From the NCBI RefSeq assembly GCF_024363565.1, contig NZ_JAJEKE010000003.1, positions 248,001 through 312,000 on the forward strand: a stretch of DNA of 64,000 bases, written 5' to 3'. A program made the position numbers and the translations under genes. Source of the stretch: Lutispora saccharofermentans. Its GTDB lineage: Bacteria > Bacillota > Clostridia > Lutisporales > Lutisporaceae. A model generated the notes under the pieces. That model was not told where the DNA came from. It worked only from the letters and a program-made list of their open reading frames with translations, and did not search any database. Position 1 is the stretch's first letter; each line of letters starts with the position of its first letter. Of this stretch, positions 41,412-51,600 are shown piece after piece.

Positions 41412-42866
41412 ATGAAACGATTGATCACAACCCTAATAATTTTAATACTGCTATCCACTGTTGCCTATGCGGACATCCTGGAGCCGGGAGTGAGCAACGA
41501 AAGCCAATACAAGGAAGTCATATTCCTCTCAGGCCAGCCCGTGGAATTCACCGGCAGGCTCAAGATCACTACATCCGGCAGCAAAAACGTCATAAAGCAT
41601 ACCTATGACTATAATCTCACCGGACCCAACGGCGCCACTCTCACAAGGAAGGTGGTATATCTTGTTGACGAGGAGACGGATCCGGAGCTGAAGCAAACAG
41701 CCTTAGGAATAGTATTGGACCCGAAGGCCAAGGTATCGGAAAGGATTACCATTGGCAATAAAACCTATGTGCTTCAGGAGCAAATACTGAACAAAGCCTC
41801 CAATACCCAGGATAAGAGCGTCATCAAATATACAAGCGGAAAATGGAACGGCGTGAAAAAGTATACAGAGGGAAATAATGATATCACCGTTGATATATAC
41901 GGAGAAAGCTATAAATATGACAACGAATGGAGCACAGTGGAGACAGCCCTGATAAGGCATGTCATAACCTATTACAATACCATCGGCAGCTCAAACAACA
42001 GGCAGGAAAGCACCGGCAGCGTGGAATACGGCGTGACAAATATCAGGGAGAAGGAAATACTATCCCAGCAAAGCCTGCCTAACCAGATAAGCTTTAAAGA
42101 AAGCTATATGATAAGCGAAAAAGAAGAAAATACAGTGGCATACAGCTATGATATGCCTATTATAACAAGCTCAAGGACCACGAGCAGGAAAAACGGAGAA
42201 GGCAGCTTCAAGCTAACTACCCTGCCCAAGCTGACTCCGTTGCCCATACCATCTTACACAGATATTACAGGATATTGGGCAGAAAGAGATATAAACAGGC
42301 TGTTCAGCCTCGGAGTGCTGGCAGGAGACAGCAAATACTTCAATCCGAGAACGGCGATGAACAGGGCGGAATTTTCCAGAGCTCTGGTAAAGGCTTGCGG
42401 CCTGGAGGAAAATCTGGATAACACAAAACCCAAATCCAAAAAGGAAGTCCAGCAGGATATAATATTCTCCGATGTAGACCCCAATCACCCCTACTACCCA
42501 TACATAAAAAGGGTTACAGAGCTGGAGCTGATCAAGGGAACAGGCTACAATACCTTCGGCCCCGAAGAGCACCTCAGCAAAGCCCAAGCAGTGACAATAC
42601 TGATAAGGGCTCTGGGACTTGAGGACATAAGGACCTTCAATCTGGGCAGAACCTTTGCGGATGAAACCGAAATTCCCGATTGGGCCAGAAAATCCATATA
42701 TGTAGCGGAAGAACTGAACATAATCGACACCAATGAATACAACATGATCCAGCCCAATAAGGAACTGACCAGAGGCGAAGCCGCCAACCTGATAAACCGC
42801 TTTATAACCTACCTGCAAAAAGAAATAAAAACCGACTACCGCGAAAGAGTGGTAAACTTTAACTAA
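41412..42866 (+). CDS. Secreted protein with three C-terminal SLH domains
   Basis: A 484-residue exported protein. Signal peptide MKRLITTLIILILLSTVAYA. The first 270 residues are an unclassified beta-rich domain. Three SLH domains close the protein: YTDITGYWAERDINRLFSLG, FSDVDPNHPYYPYIKRVTEL and FADETEIPDWARKSIYVAEE, each followed by its conserved acidic/arginine segment. SLH domains tether it to the wall. ATG at 41412 follows AAAAGGAGC; the frame is open upstream but lacks a site. It belongs to the envelope block. Confidence 0.9.
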   Translation: MKRLITTLIILILLSTVAYADILEPGVSNESQYKEVIFLSGQPVEFTGRLKITTSGSKNVIKHTYDYNLTGPNGATLTRKVVYLVDEETDPELKQTALGIVLDPKAKVSERITIGNKTYVLQEQILNKASNTQDKSVIKYTSGKWNGVKKYTEGNNDITVDIYGESYKYDNEWSTVETALIRHVITYYNTIGSSNNRQESTGSVEYGVTNIREKEILSQQSLPNQISFKESYMISEKEENTVAYSYDMPIITSSRTTSRKNGEGSFKLTTLPKLTPLPIPSYTDITGYWAERDINRLFSLGVLAGDSKYFNPRTAMNRAEFSRALVKACGLEENLDNTKPKSKKEVQQDIIFSDVDPNHPYYPYIKRVTELELIKGTGYNTFGPEEHLSKAQAVTILIRALGLEDIRTFNLGRTFADETEIPDWARKSIYVAEELNIIDTNEYNMIQPNKELTRGEAANLINRFITYLQKEIKTDYRERVVNFN

Positions 42867-43045
42867 AAGAACGGAAAGAAGAACGTAGAACACGGATTAA
42901 CACTGAAATCACACGGAATTACACAGAGGGCAGTAGGAAACTATTCATAACTGTTTCCGCAAATGTCATCCTGAGCCCAGCTCTGTTTCCGCAAATGTCA
43001 TCCTGAGCCCAGCTCTGTCATCCTGAGCGCAGCGAAGGATCTTAG
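42867..43045 (+). repeat. Repeat C units and tandem GTCATCCTGAG motif
   Basis: CACGGATTAACACTG and CACACGGAATTACACAG at the start, then TGTTTCCGCAAATGTCATCC repeated, followed by GTCATCCTGAGCGCAGCGAA. The 32-base unit with GTCATCCTGAGCCCAGCTCT occurs twice in tandem. Confidence 0.75.
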
Positions 43046-43054
43046 AATCTTATA

Positions 43055-43083
43055 TTGATGATGATATTTCACTATGATATTAT
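43055..43083 (+). promoter_or_regulatory. Promoter facing an orphan antitoxin-like RNA
   Basis: TTGATG at 43055-43060, 17 bases, TATTAT at 43078-43083. The transcript would contain the hairpin GCAGGGTGTGGTTAT with ATAACCCCCTGC but no reading frame. Facing it on the minus strand is another transcript. Confidence 0.5.
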
Positions 43084-43130
43084 ACAAGTGAAGGTAATCG
43101 GATAAAGCAGGGTGTGGTTATCACTTTTGA

Positions 43131-43219
43131 CAAAAAAATAACCCCCTGCTGGAACCAGGGTGGTTATAAAAATTATTAACCAATCTTGGTAACCGCACCA
43201 TGTGGTGCTGATTACCTTC
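43131..43219 (-). ncRNA. Orphan antitoxin-like small RNA
   Basis: On the minus strand TATAAT (43231-43226) precedes a transcript opening GAAGGTAATCAGCACCACAT and ending in a terminator (ATAACCACCCTG with CAGCAGGGGGTTAT, then T7). Its 5' hairpin (CACCACATGGTGCGGTT) resembles that of the antitoxin RNA at 30871. No toxin reading frame is found on the other strand, so the toxin may be lost. Ends are inferred. Confidence 0.5.
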
Positions 43220-43267
43220 ATTTATATTATAACACAAATGAAAGATAAGTAAGCAAAGAAAAATAAA

Positions 43268-43480
43268 ATCACCCTCCGTGAAATTTAGTGAATCCTTCAG
43301 TGTCTTTCAGTGGTTCCCGTCCCCCACGACCCTAGAGGAATCCCCTAAAATCCTGAGCTCTGAGCTCTGAACCCTGAGTTCTAGACCCAGACCCGTAAGG
43401 AATACCCAAACACCAGAGGCCAGAAGCTAGTGGCCAGAGGCTAGAAGCTAGAGACTGACCCCAAAGCAATACCCCAAAGG
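43268..43480 (+). repeat. Repeat families C and D, long unit
   Basis: CTCCGTGAAATTTAGTGAAT, CTTTCAGTGGTTCCCGTCCC, then D words: CCTGAGCTCTGAGCTCTGAA, CACCAGAGGCCAGAAGCTAG, GTGGCCAGAGGCTAGAAGCT. It ends CAATACCCCAAAGGAGTGAT, so its tail carries the ribosome site of the S41 protease gene. With 42867-43267 it fills the 623-bp gap; no gene is seen there. Confidence 0.75.
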
Positions 43481-43489
43481 AGTGATAGA

Positions 43490-44887
43490 ATGAAACAAAA
43501 AATCCTGGCCCTAATCCTAATAATATCCATGACACTATCAGGAGCCGCTTTTGCAGCCCCCGGCGCCAACCCGGATACGATAGAAACCTTGGAATCCCTC
43601 ATGGACATCATCAAATCCGACTACTACAAGGATGTGGACGATGCAGCCCTCATCCGCGGAGCTATAGACGGCATGTTCAATGCCCTGGACCCTCACAGCA
43701 ACTATATGAACGAAGAGGAATTCCGGGAGCTCAACACGTTTACCAGCGGTGAATTCGGCGGTATCGGCGTCACCATAGAGAAAAAAGACAATGCCATAAC
43801 GGTAGTATCACCTGTAGAAGGCACCCCAGCCCATAAGGCAGGCCTGGACACGGGAGATGTCATTGTATCCGTTGACGGTACCGATATATCGGATTACACT
43901 CTTGATAAGGCGGTATCTCTCATAAAAGGTGATCCGGGTACCAAAGTAAAGCTGGGCATCAAAAAAGCCGGCAAGACAGAAGTGACATATATAGAGTTTA
44001 CCAGAGAACTCATAAAGGTGGAGTCCGTAAAGAAAGAAACACCCTTTGGCAAAAAAGTCGAAGATGCTATAAAGGATAAAAATATAGGCTACGTAAGACT
44101 CACAGAATTCAGTGAAAACACATATTACGACTTCAAAGACGTCATAGAAGCATATAAAAAAGAAGGCAAGAAAGGCCTCATAATAGATATCAGGAATAAT
44201 CCCGGAGGACTTTTGGGCTCAGTAATAGATATATGCAAGGAAATAATACCCGAGGGCCCCATAGTCCACATCGATGCCAAGGGAGAAGAAAACGATGCAA
44301 CCTACAGCTCAACCCTCAAGAATCCTCCCTTTAAGCTTGCAGTATTGGTCAACGGAGGCTCTGCATCCGCATCGGAAATACTTACGGGAGCGGTGAAGGA
44401 CTCCAAAGCAGGGATCATAGTAGGAACCAAAACCTATGGAAAAGGCACAGTCCAGGATATACTGTACCTGACCAACGGCGGCGGTATGAAAATAACTGTG
44501 GCGGAATACATGACAAGAGACAAAATTCATATAAACGGCAAAGGCATTGAACCGGATGTAGTGGCAGAGCTGTCTGCAGAAGAAAACCTGGCACCAGTAA
44601 AGATGGACAGAGACATCATTGTAGGCACCGTAGGACTCGACGTATACGGCATCCAGCAGCGCCTCGACAACTTAGGCTACACAATGAAAGCCGACGGCGT
44701 CATGGGCCAAACTACCCTGGCTGCAGCAAATAAGCTTCTCGCAGACAACAAGCTGCCGGAAGTAAAAACGCTGACCAAAGCCGCTCAGCAAAAAATCCTT
44801 GAAATCTACACCCAAAATGCCGGCAAAAACATCAAAGACACTCAACTTGAAACAGCCGTTGCCGAACTTCAAAAACTTCTGAAATAG
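43490..44887 (+). CDS. S41 family C-terminal processing protease with PG-binding tail
   Basis: A 465-residue exported serine protease. Signal peptide to about residue 23 (GAAFAAP), an N-terminal helical part, a PDZ domain at about 88-175 (GGIGVTIEKKDN, PAHKAGLDTGDVIVSVDG), the S41 core with catalytic Ser291 in NGGSASASEILTG and Lys318 in TYGKGTVQ, and a C-terminal peptidoglycan-binding domain (YGIQQRLDNLGYTMKADGVM). CtpA/CtpB-type proteases trim exported proteins. The ATG follows AAAGGAGTGATAG. Confidence 0.93.
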   Translation: MKQKILALILIISMTLSGAAFAAPGANPDTIETLESLMDIIKSDYYKDVDDAALIRGAIDGMFNALDPHSNYMNEEEFRELNTFTSGEFGGIGVTIEKKDNAITVVSPVEGTPAHKAGLDTGDVIVSVDGTDISDYTLDKAVSLIKGDPGTKVKLGIKKAGKTEVTYIEFTRELIKVESVKKETPFGKKVEDAIKDKNIGYVRLTEFSENTYYDFKDVIEAYKKEGKKGLIIDIRNNPGGLLGSVIDICKEIIPEGPIVHIDAKGEENDATYSSTLKNPPFKLAVLVNGGSASASEILTGAVKDSKAGIIVGTKTYGKGTVQDILYLTNGGGMKITVAEYMTRDKIHINGKGIEPDVVAELSAEENLAPVKMDRDIIVGTVGLDVYGIQQRLDNLGYTMKADGVMGQTTLAAANKLLADNKLPEVKTLTKAAQQKILEIYTQNAGKNIKDTQLETAVAELQKLLK

Positions 44888-44900
44888 CAGTTTTACAAAA

Positions 44901-44938
44901 TCAATATGAAAAATGTCGGTTTTTCATATTGATTTTTC
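44901..44938 (+). terminator. Terminator after S41 protease
   Basis: TCAATATGAAAAA pairs with TTTTTCATATTGA, followed by TTTTTC. Confidence 0.9.
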
Positions 44939-44999
44939 TATTTCATAAATGTAAAATATATAAGTTATAATAAAGAATAAATGTTTAAAAAATAGAAAC

Positions 45000-45240
45000 C
45001 TAGGGCTTGGGAGGCACACTCAAATACTGCGGAGAAATACTAAAAAAAGAAATACCGAATAAGCACCAAAAACCACTAAAGAATCAATAATGCAAAAAAA
45101 CCCTTCCGTGAAATTTAGTGAACCCTTCCGTGATTTTCAGTGGTTCCCGTAATCCAAGACCCCAGCGGCATGCCCTAAACCACGTGCCAGGACACAAAAG
45201 AAATACTTGAGCTCTCGTAACTCGAAACCCGCAACAAATT
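45000..45240 (+). repeat. Repeat families C and D
   Basis: CTTCCGTGAAATTTAGTGAA, CCTTCCGTGATTTTCAGTGG and D-type words near 45150-45240. The stretch 44939-45260 has no gene. Confidence 0.65.
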
Positions 45241-45254
45241 AATGAACGGAGTGA

Positions 45255-46865
<1,611 letters not shown>

Positions 46866-46866
46866 C

Positions 46867-46898
46867 GTCATCCTGAGGACTACGCCCGAAGGATCTAA
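46867..46898 (+). repeat. GTCATCCTGAG...GAAGGATCT repeat
   Basis: GTCATCCTGAGGACTACGCC then CGAAGGATCTAAT, two bases after the pyrG stop. Confidence 0.75.
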
Positions 46899-46920
46899 TA
46901 TTTGTATCATATACGTCTAT

Positions 46921-46962
46921 AACCTAGCGGAGAATTTATTCTCCGCTAGGTTTCAATTTTTA
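46921..46962 (+). terminator. Terminator after pyrG
   Basis: AACCTAGCGGAGAA pairs with TTCTCCGCTAGGTT, followed by TCAATTTTTA. Confidence 0.9.
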
Positions 46963-46999
46963 TGATATAATAAAGTCAATGAATGTTAGGAGTGATTTT

Positions 47000-47437
47000 A
47001 TGGAAAAAATACTTAACGAAATACTGAGTGAAGTAAAAACCATAAAGACGGATATAAACGGGCTAAAAGACGAGGCAAAAACCATAAAGACGGATATAAA
47101 CGGGCTAAAAGACGAGGCAAAAACCATAAAGACGGATATAAACGGACTAAAAGACGAGGTAAAAACTATAAAGACAGACATAAAAACTATGAAAGTAGAC
47201 ATAAGCAGCTTAAAAGAGGGCCAAATCAGGGTAGAAACTCAAGTTTTGGAGAATACACAGATACTAACGGCTCTTGAACATGCGGCACACACAAACAAGG
47301 CTGAACATGATAATATAATAAATGAAATTGCTGAAATTAAAGGCGAGATTAAGAATATGAGGAACAATATTAATACTGTTGAATTAGTAACTTCTCAAAA
47401 TTGGACTGAAATAGCAAGATTGAAATCAATAAAATAG
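47000..47437 (+). CDS. Small coiled-coil protein with 14-residue repeats
   Basis: A 145-residue soluble protein, almost entirely heptad-like. Residues about 12-60 contain the unit KTIKTDINGLKDEA repeated three times nearly exactly, then degenerate copies; a second helical part runs to the end. The repeat is exact at DNA level (42 bp). The ATG at 47000 follows TAGGAG; an ATG at 46979 lacks a site. No family recognised; it may be a structural or scaffold protein. The copy number probably varies between strains. Confidence 0.75.
   Translation: MEKILNEILSEVKTIKTDINGLKDEAKTIKTDINGLKDEAKTIKTDINGLKDEVKTIKTDIKTMKVDISSLKEGQIRVETQVLENTQILTALEHAAHTNKAEHDNIINEIAEIKGEIKNMRNNINTVELVTSQNWTEIARLKSIK
47035..47160 (+). 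repeat. Three tandem 42-bp units within the coiled-coil gene
   Basis: Units at 47035-47076, 47077-47118 and 47119-47160, differing by a base or two. They encode two heptads each. A degenerate fourth copy follows. Confidence 0.9.
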
Positions 47438-47443
47438 AACCCC

Positions 47444-47686
47444 GTAGCATCTGTGCCGGAATTAAAAGGCTGCCACACTCAGGGAGAATCCATGGCAGAA
47501 CTTATGGCAAACATAAAGGAAGCAATAGAATTATGCTTGGAAGTACAAAATAAAGATGGAATGGTACTTGCATGGGACAGCGATTTTACCAAGCTGACAC
47601 CATTTGAAAGAGAACGGCTAGCTAAAGCTGATATAGAAATCATAAATGGTGAAACAATAGACCATTCAAAAATAGACTGGAACTGA
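47444..47686 (+). pseudogene. HicB-type antitoxin remnant joined to another antitoxin tail
   Basis: The frame reads VASVPELKGCHTQGESM and ANIKEAIELCLEVQN, the middle of a HicB antitoxin, but the normal HicB N-terminus is missing: it starts right after the stop of the coiled-coil gene. From MVLAWDSDFTKLTPFERERL onward to KIDWN the sequence resembles the end of a different small antitoxin type. The only candidate start is GTG at 47453 and no ribosome site is visible. No HicA toxin gene is adjacent. This looks like a recombination product. Confidence 0.6.
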
Positions 47687-47701
47687 ATAAGAAAATCAAT
47701 A

Positions 47702-47741
47702 AAAAACTTCCACGGAGATAAACTCTGTGGAAGTTTTTTAT
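47702..47741 (+). terminator. Terminator
   Basis: AAAAACTTCCACGGAG pairs with CTCTGTGGAAGTTTTTT. Confidence 0.9.
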
Positions 47742-47852
47742 ATCCACAGGCTATTCACAACATATCAACAAGGAATTTCCTCAACTATGTCGAATATCTC
47801 AACTTATCCATATTATCTGAAATGGGGTTATAATTTGGAAACTCCTAATTAT

Positions 47853-48200
47853 ATGAAATTAAATGTATGGAATAATTCAAAAGATTTAGCTGTAGAAATA
47901 TATAAGCTTACAATGGATGGCGAGCTGAGCAGAGACTTCGGCCTTAAGGATCAAATAAGAAGAGCTGCCGTAAGCATAGCCAGTAACATAGCAGAAGGCA
48001 GTGAGAAGAGTAGCAGTAAAGACTATGTAAGGTATCTTAATATTGCTAAGGGTTCTATAGCTGAGCTACTAACACAATTGATTATTGCTAAAGAAATTGG
48101 ATATATAAATGAACAGCAATACAGGATGTTTTATGAGAAATACACAGAGATTATGAAGATGTTGGTAGGTTTAATAAAAAGTAAATCTAAGCTGGAATGA
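47853..48200 (+). CDS. Four-helix-bundle protein (23S rRNA intervening-sequence type)
   Basis: A 115-residue helical protein: LNVWNNSKDLAVEIYKLT, then FGLKDQIRRAAVSIASNIAE and GS. These motifs mark the S23/four-helix-bundle family, named for 23S rRNA intervening sequences but common elsewhere with unknown roles. The ATG at 47853 places the usual MKLxxW start of the family; longer readings upstream lack a ribosome site. It is short of a strong Shine-Dalgarno itself. Confidence 0.85.
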   Translation: MKLNVWNNSKDLAVEIYKLTMDGELSRDFGLKDQIRRAAVSIASNIAEGSEKSSSKDYVRYLNIAKGSIAELLTQLIIAKEIGYINEQQYRMFYEKYTEIMKMLVGLIKSKSKLE

Positions 48201-48204
48201 TGAC

Positions 48205-48520
48205 CCAAAAGGAATACTACCTGGCTCCTGAGTTCTGAACCCTGAGCTCTAATTATTACATTAATGTTACACTTACTTACCACTAATTGACTCCATATGT
48301 GGAAGTTGCTATAATGTGAAGGAGAGCACAGTGTTGCTCCATATTTCCTATTCTACCATGGGAAATAAACCTAAGACCTCAGAGCAAGACCCTAAAATAT
48401 AACTCTATAGGAATACCCAAGTTCCTGAGTTCTGAGTTCTGAACTCTAATACAAAGACCCAAAAGTAATACCTAAACTCCTGAGTCCTGAGTTCTGAACC
48501 CTGAGCTCTAAAATAAGGTA
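48205..48520 (+). repeat. Repeat family D words
   Basis: CTCCTGAGTTCTGAACCCTG, GAATACCCAAGTTCCTGAG and TCCTGAGTTCTGAACCCTGA appear three times, separated by a promoter-like element at 48287-48315. No gene lies in 48201-48606. Confidence 0.7.
48287..48315 (+). promoter_or_regulatory. Strong promoter, possibly of an antitoxin-like RNA remnant
   Basis: TTGACT, a 17-base spacer and TATAAT. The transcript would open GTGAAGGAGAGCACAGTGTT then GCTCC, a short hairpin like those at the other two toxin-antitoxin RNA sites. No peptide gene is present nearby. Confidence 0.6.
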
Positions 48521-48537
48521 GCCCTCCCCATCCGGGG

Positions 48538-48568
48538 TTGAAATACATACGGGGGTTCATGCTACAAT
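48538..48568 (+). promoter_or_regulatory. Candidate promoter of the S-layer gene
   Basis: TTGAAA at 48538-48543 and TACAAT at 48563-48568 with a 19-base spacer. A strong AAGGAGGAG ribosome site follows at 48593. Confidence 0.4.
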
Positions 48569-48606
48569 ACACTCCCGAGAAATTATAATCACAAGGAGGA
48601 GAAAAA

Positions 48607-51600
48607 ATGAAAAAAGTGTTAGCACTTGTTTTAGCATTTGCTATGATGTTTTCAACCATCACAGTAGCATTTGCTGAACCAGAAGTTAGTGCTGAAGCTA
48701 AGGCCCTTGCCACAGTTGGCATGCTTGAAGGCGACGGCAATGGCGTGACTGCTGAATACACAGCCAAAGAAATGACTAGATTCACAGCCGCTATATCACT
48801 TTTAAAACTTAAAGGACTCTACAACGATGCATTAGCATTCAAAGCCGATGCTAATTTTGCAGATGTAGATGCAGTTAAATGGGAAGAAGGCAAGAACATT
48901 CTTGCATACCTAAAGGCTAATCCTGGATTAGGCTTTGGCGGAAACGAAAAGGGCGAATTCAATCCTAATGGCAACATCAATGAGCAATCTTACTACAAAG
49001 TATTGCTTGAAACATTAGGATACAAGCAGACTACAGCTGAAGTAGCTGGAGACTTTGCTTGGGAAGAAGTTCTTACATTTGCTGAAAGCATAGGCTTAAA
49101 GCCTGCTAAAGCTGAAAAGTTCACAGTTGATGAACTTGCAAAAGCTACAGTAGCAGCTCTTAAGACTAATGTAAAAGAAGGCAAAGCTCTTATCAACGTA
49201 TTAGTTGAAAGCGGAAAAGTTGACAAAGCTAAAGCTGTAGCAGCTGAACTTATGCCTGATGCTCCTGCAGTTGCAGTTGAATCTGCAAAAGCAATGGGAA
49301 ATACGACAGTTAAGGTTACTTTTGATGGAGATGTAAATTCAGCAGTTGAGAATGTCGAATTATATGCTGTAGAAGGACTTGAAGTTAAATCAGCGGCAGT
49401 ATACGGCAAAGACTCAGTTCTTTTGGAGACAGATGCTCAAACAAGTGGTAAGCTATATACTTTAGTTGTTGGAGAAGTTAAAGTTAATTTTACAGGTATA
49501 GCAAAAGTTTCAGGTGCTCCTGAGCTTAAGACAGCTAAGGGTGCAGATACTGGATTAGTAGATTTAACATTTGATAAAGTATTAGACGCTTCAGCACTCG
49601 ACGTTGCTAACTATTCAATAGCTGGTGCTACTGTTGAATCAGCAGAATTTGATTCAGCTATGAAAGTTGTTACTTTGAATGTAACTGGATTGACAGCAAG
49701 AAAATCCTATACTGTAAAAGTTACTAACATTGAATCAGTAGACGGCGGAGTATTAAAATCAGGTTCAAAACCTTTTGTAGCTGTTAGCGATACAGTTGCG
49801 CCTAAGATGTCAAAAATAGTAGCAGACACATATACAAGATTCAAAATTGAATTTAATGAATATGTGACTAAGGAATCAGTAGAGGATGTTGCAAACTATA
49901 CAGTTAAATCAGGTTCAACTGAACTTGAAGTTTTGAAAGTTGAAGATATTACAACTGATGATGATGACTATACTATCGCAGAAGTAACAACAGCTCCTCA
50001 AAAAGCTATAAGATATGAAGTATCAGCAAACAACTTGGTTGACGATTCTGTATTGGCAAACAAGATGACAAAAGCTTCAAAGCTTAGCTTTACAGGTAAG
50101 AACCAGGATAAGACACTCCCTAAGTTTAAATCCTATGAGTATGTATCAAGAAATAACGTTGTAGTTACATTTGATGAAGCTAGTAGATTAGATCAAGCTA
50201 CTGCTTTTGATCCAAACAATTATACATTCAATGAAGATGTAGCAGTTGAAAAAGTTGAACAGCTTCCAGGAACAAAAGCTGATTTCAAATCAGTTCTGCT
50301 GACTGTTTCAGAGATTTCATTAAACAAGTCATATAAGCTGACTGTTGAGGGTGTTGAAGACGAATATGGCAATGTAATGAAGAAGGCTACTCCGGGTGCA
50401 AAAAGAGTAAGTGCTGATAACCTTGCAGTAGCAAGCGTAACAAGCGTAAAGGCTATATCGTCAACAAAAGTAGAGATAAAATTCTCAAAATATCTGAATG
50501 CAGATACAGCTAAAGCTTTAGGAAATTATACAGTAAACAATGACATAGGTAATCCTTCAGCCGTTAAATATGAAGCTGACAAGAACAAAGTTACACTTAC
50601 ACTAGCAGAAATGGTTGCAGGAAAGACATACAAAGTTACATTAAATAATGTACAAGATATAGCAGGCAATAATGTAAAAGCCGTTGATGTTAAATTTGTT
50701 GGATATACTTCAGAGAATGATATAGATGCTCCAACAATTGAATATGTAGAAGCATTAAATAAGAATGTTGTTAGAATAGAATTTGATGAAACTATATCAA
50801 ATCCAACATCTGCAACATTAGTAATAAAGGAATTTAAAGGATTTGACTCCGATGGCAATGCTATAACGGGTACTACTGCAAAGACATTAAACGCTAAAAT
50901 TGGATATGAAAGCGATACAATAGTAGAATTTAGCGGAGTTACTTTTACCGATGAAAAAGAGTATGTTATAACTTCACTTGATGCAAAAGATAAAGCCGGT
51001 AATGCATACAAAGCTGCTCTTGATAGTGATGCAATAACTTTCTATGCAACAACTGCTGACGTTGAAGCTCCTGAACTTCTTTCTGTAACTCAGGTATCTG
51101 CAAAGAAGTTTGAGTTAACATTTAGCGAGAAAGTTCAAAAAGTTGGTGCATTTGATGGCTTAACTTCAGGTGTAGATGCTGATGATGAAACAATAGGATA
51201 TTTAACTTCTACAAGGATACTTGAATATGGTAAGGAATATGAAGATAGCATAGGTGATGCATTTAAGAATTATCATGGTACTAAGATTGCAAACTGGGAA
51301 GATGACGGAAAGAAAACTATCATTGTTGTTGACCTAGACGATCAAGAAGCACCATATATTGAAAACGTAGAAGCAATTGATAGAAAAACTATAGAAGTTA
51401 CTTTCAATGAAGATATTGAAAAAGCAGGCTCATATGAAATTGAATACTACAATGACAAGGATAAAGAGGTAACTATTTCACCAACTTCAATGAAGTCATC
51501 TATTGATGATAATGTTGTTACATTAACCTTGAATACTGCTACACTTGAATCCAAATACACTTATACATTAAGAGTAACTAAGAGTGCATATGATGTTGCG

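Noticed and set aside
43268..43480. Possible CRISPR array from the repeated D words
   Set aside because: Unit spacing is irregular, units differ in sequence, there are no unique spacers of even length and no cas genes nearby.
47444..47686. A functional HicAB toxin-antitoxin pair
   Set aside because: No HicA gene is adjacent and the HicB N-terminus is missing.
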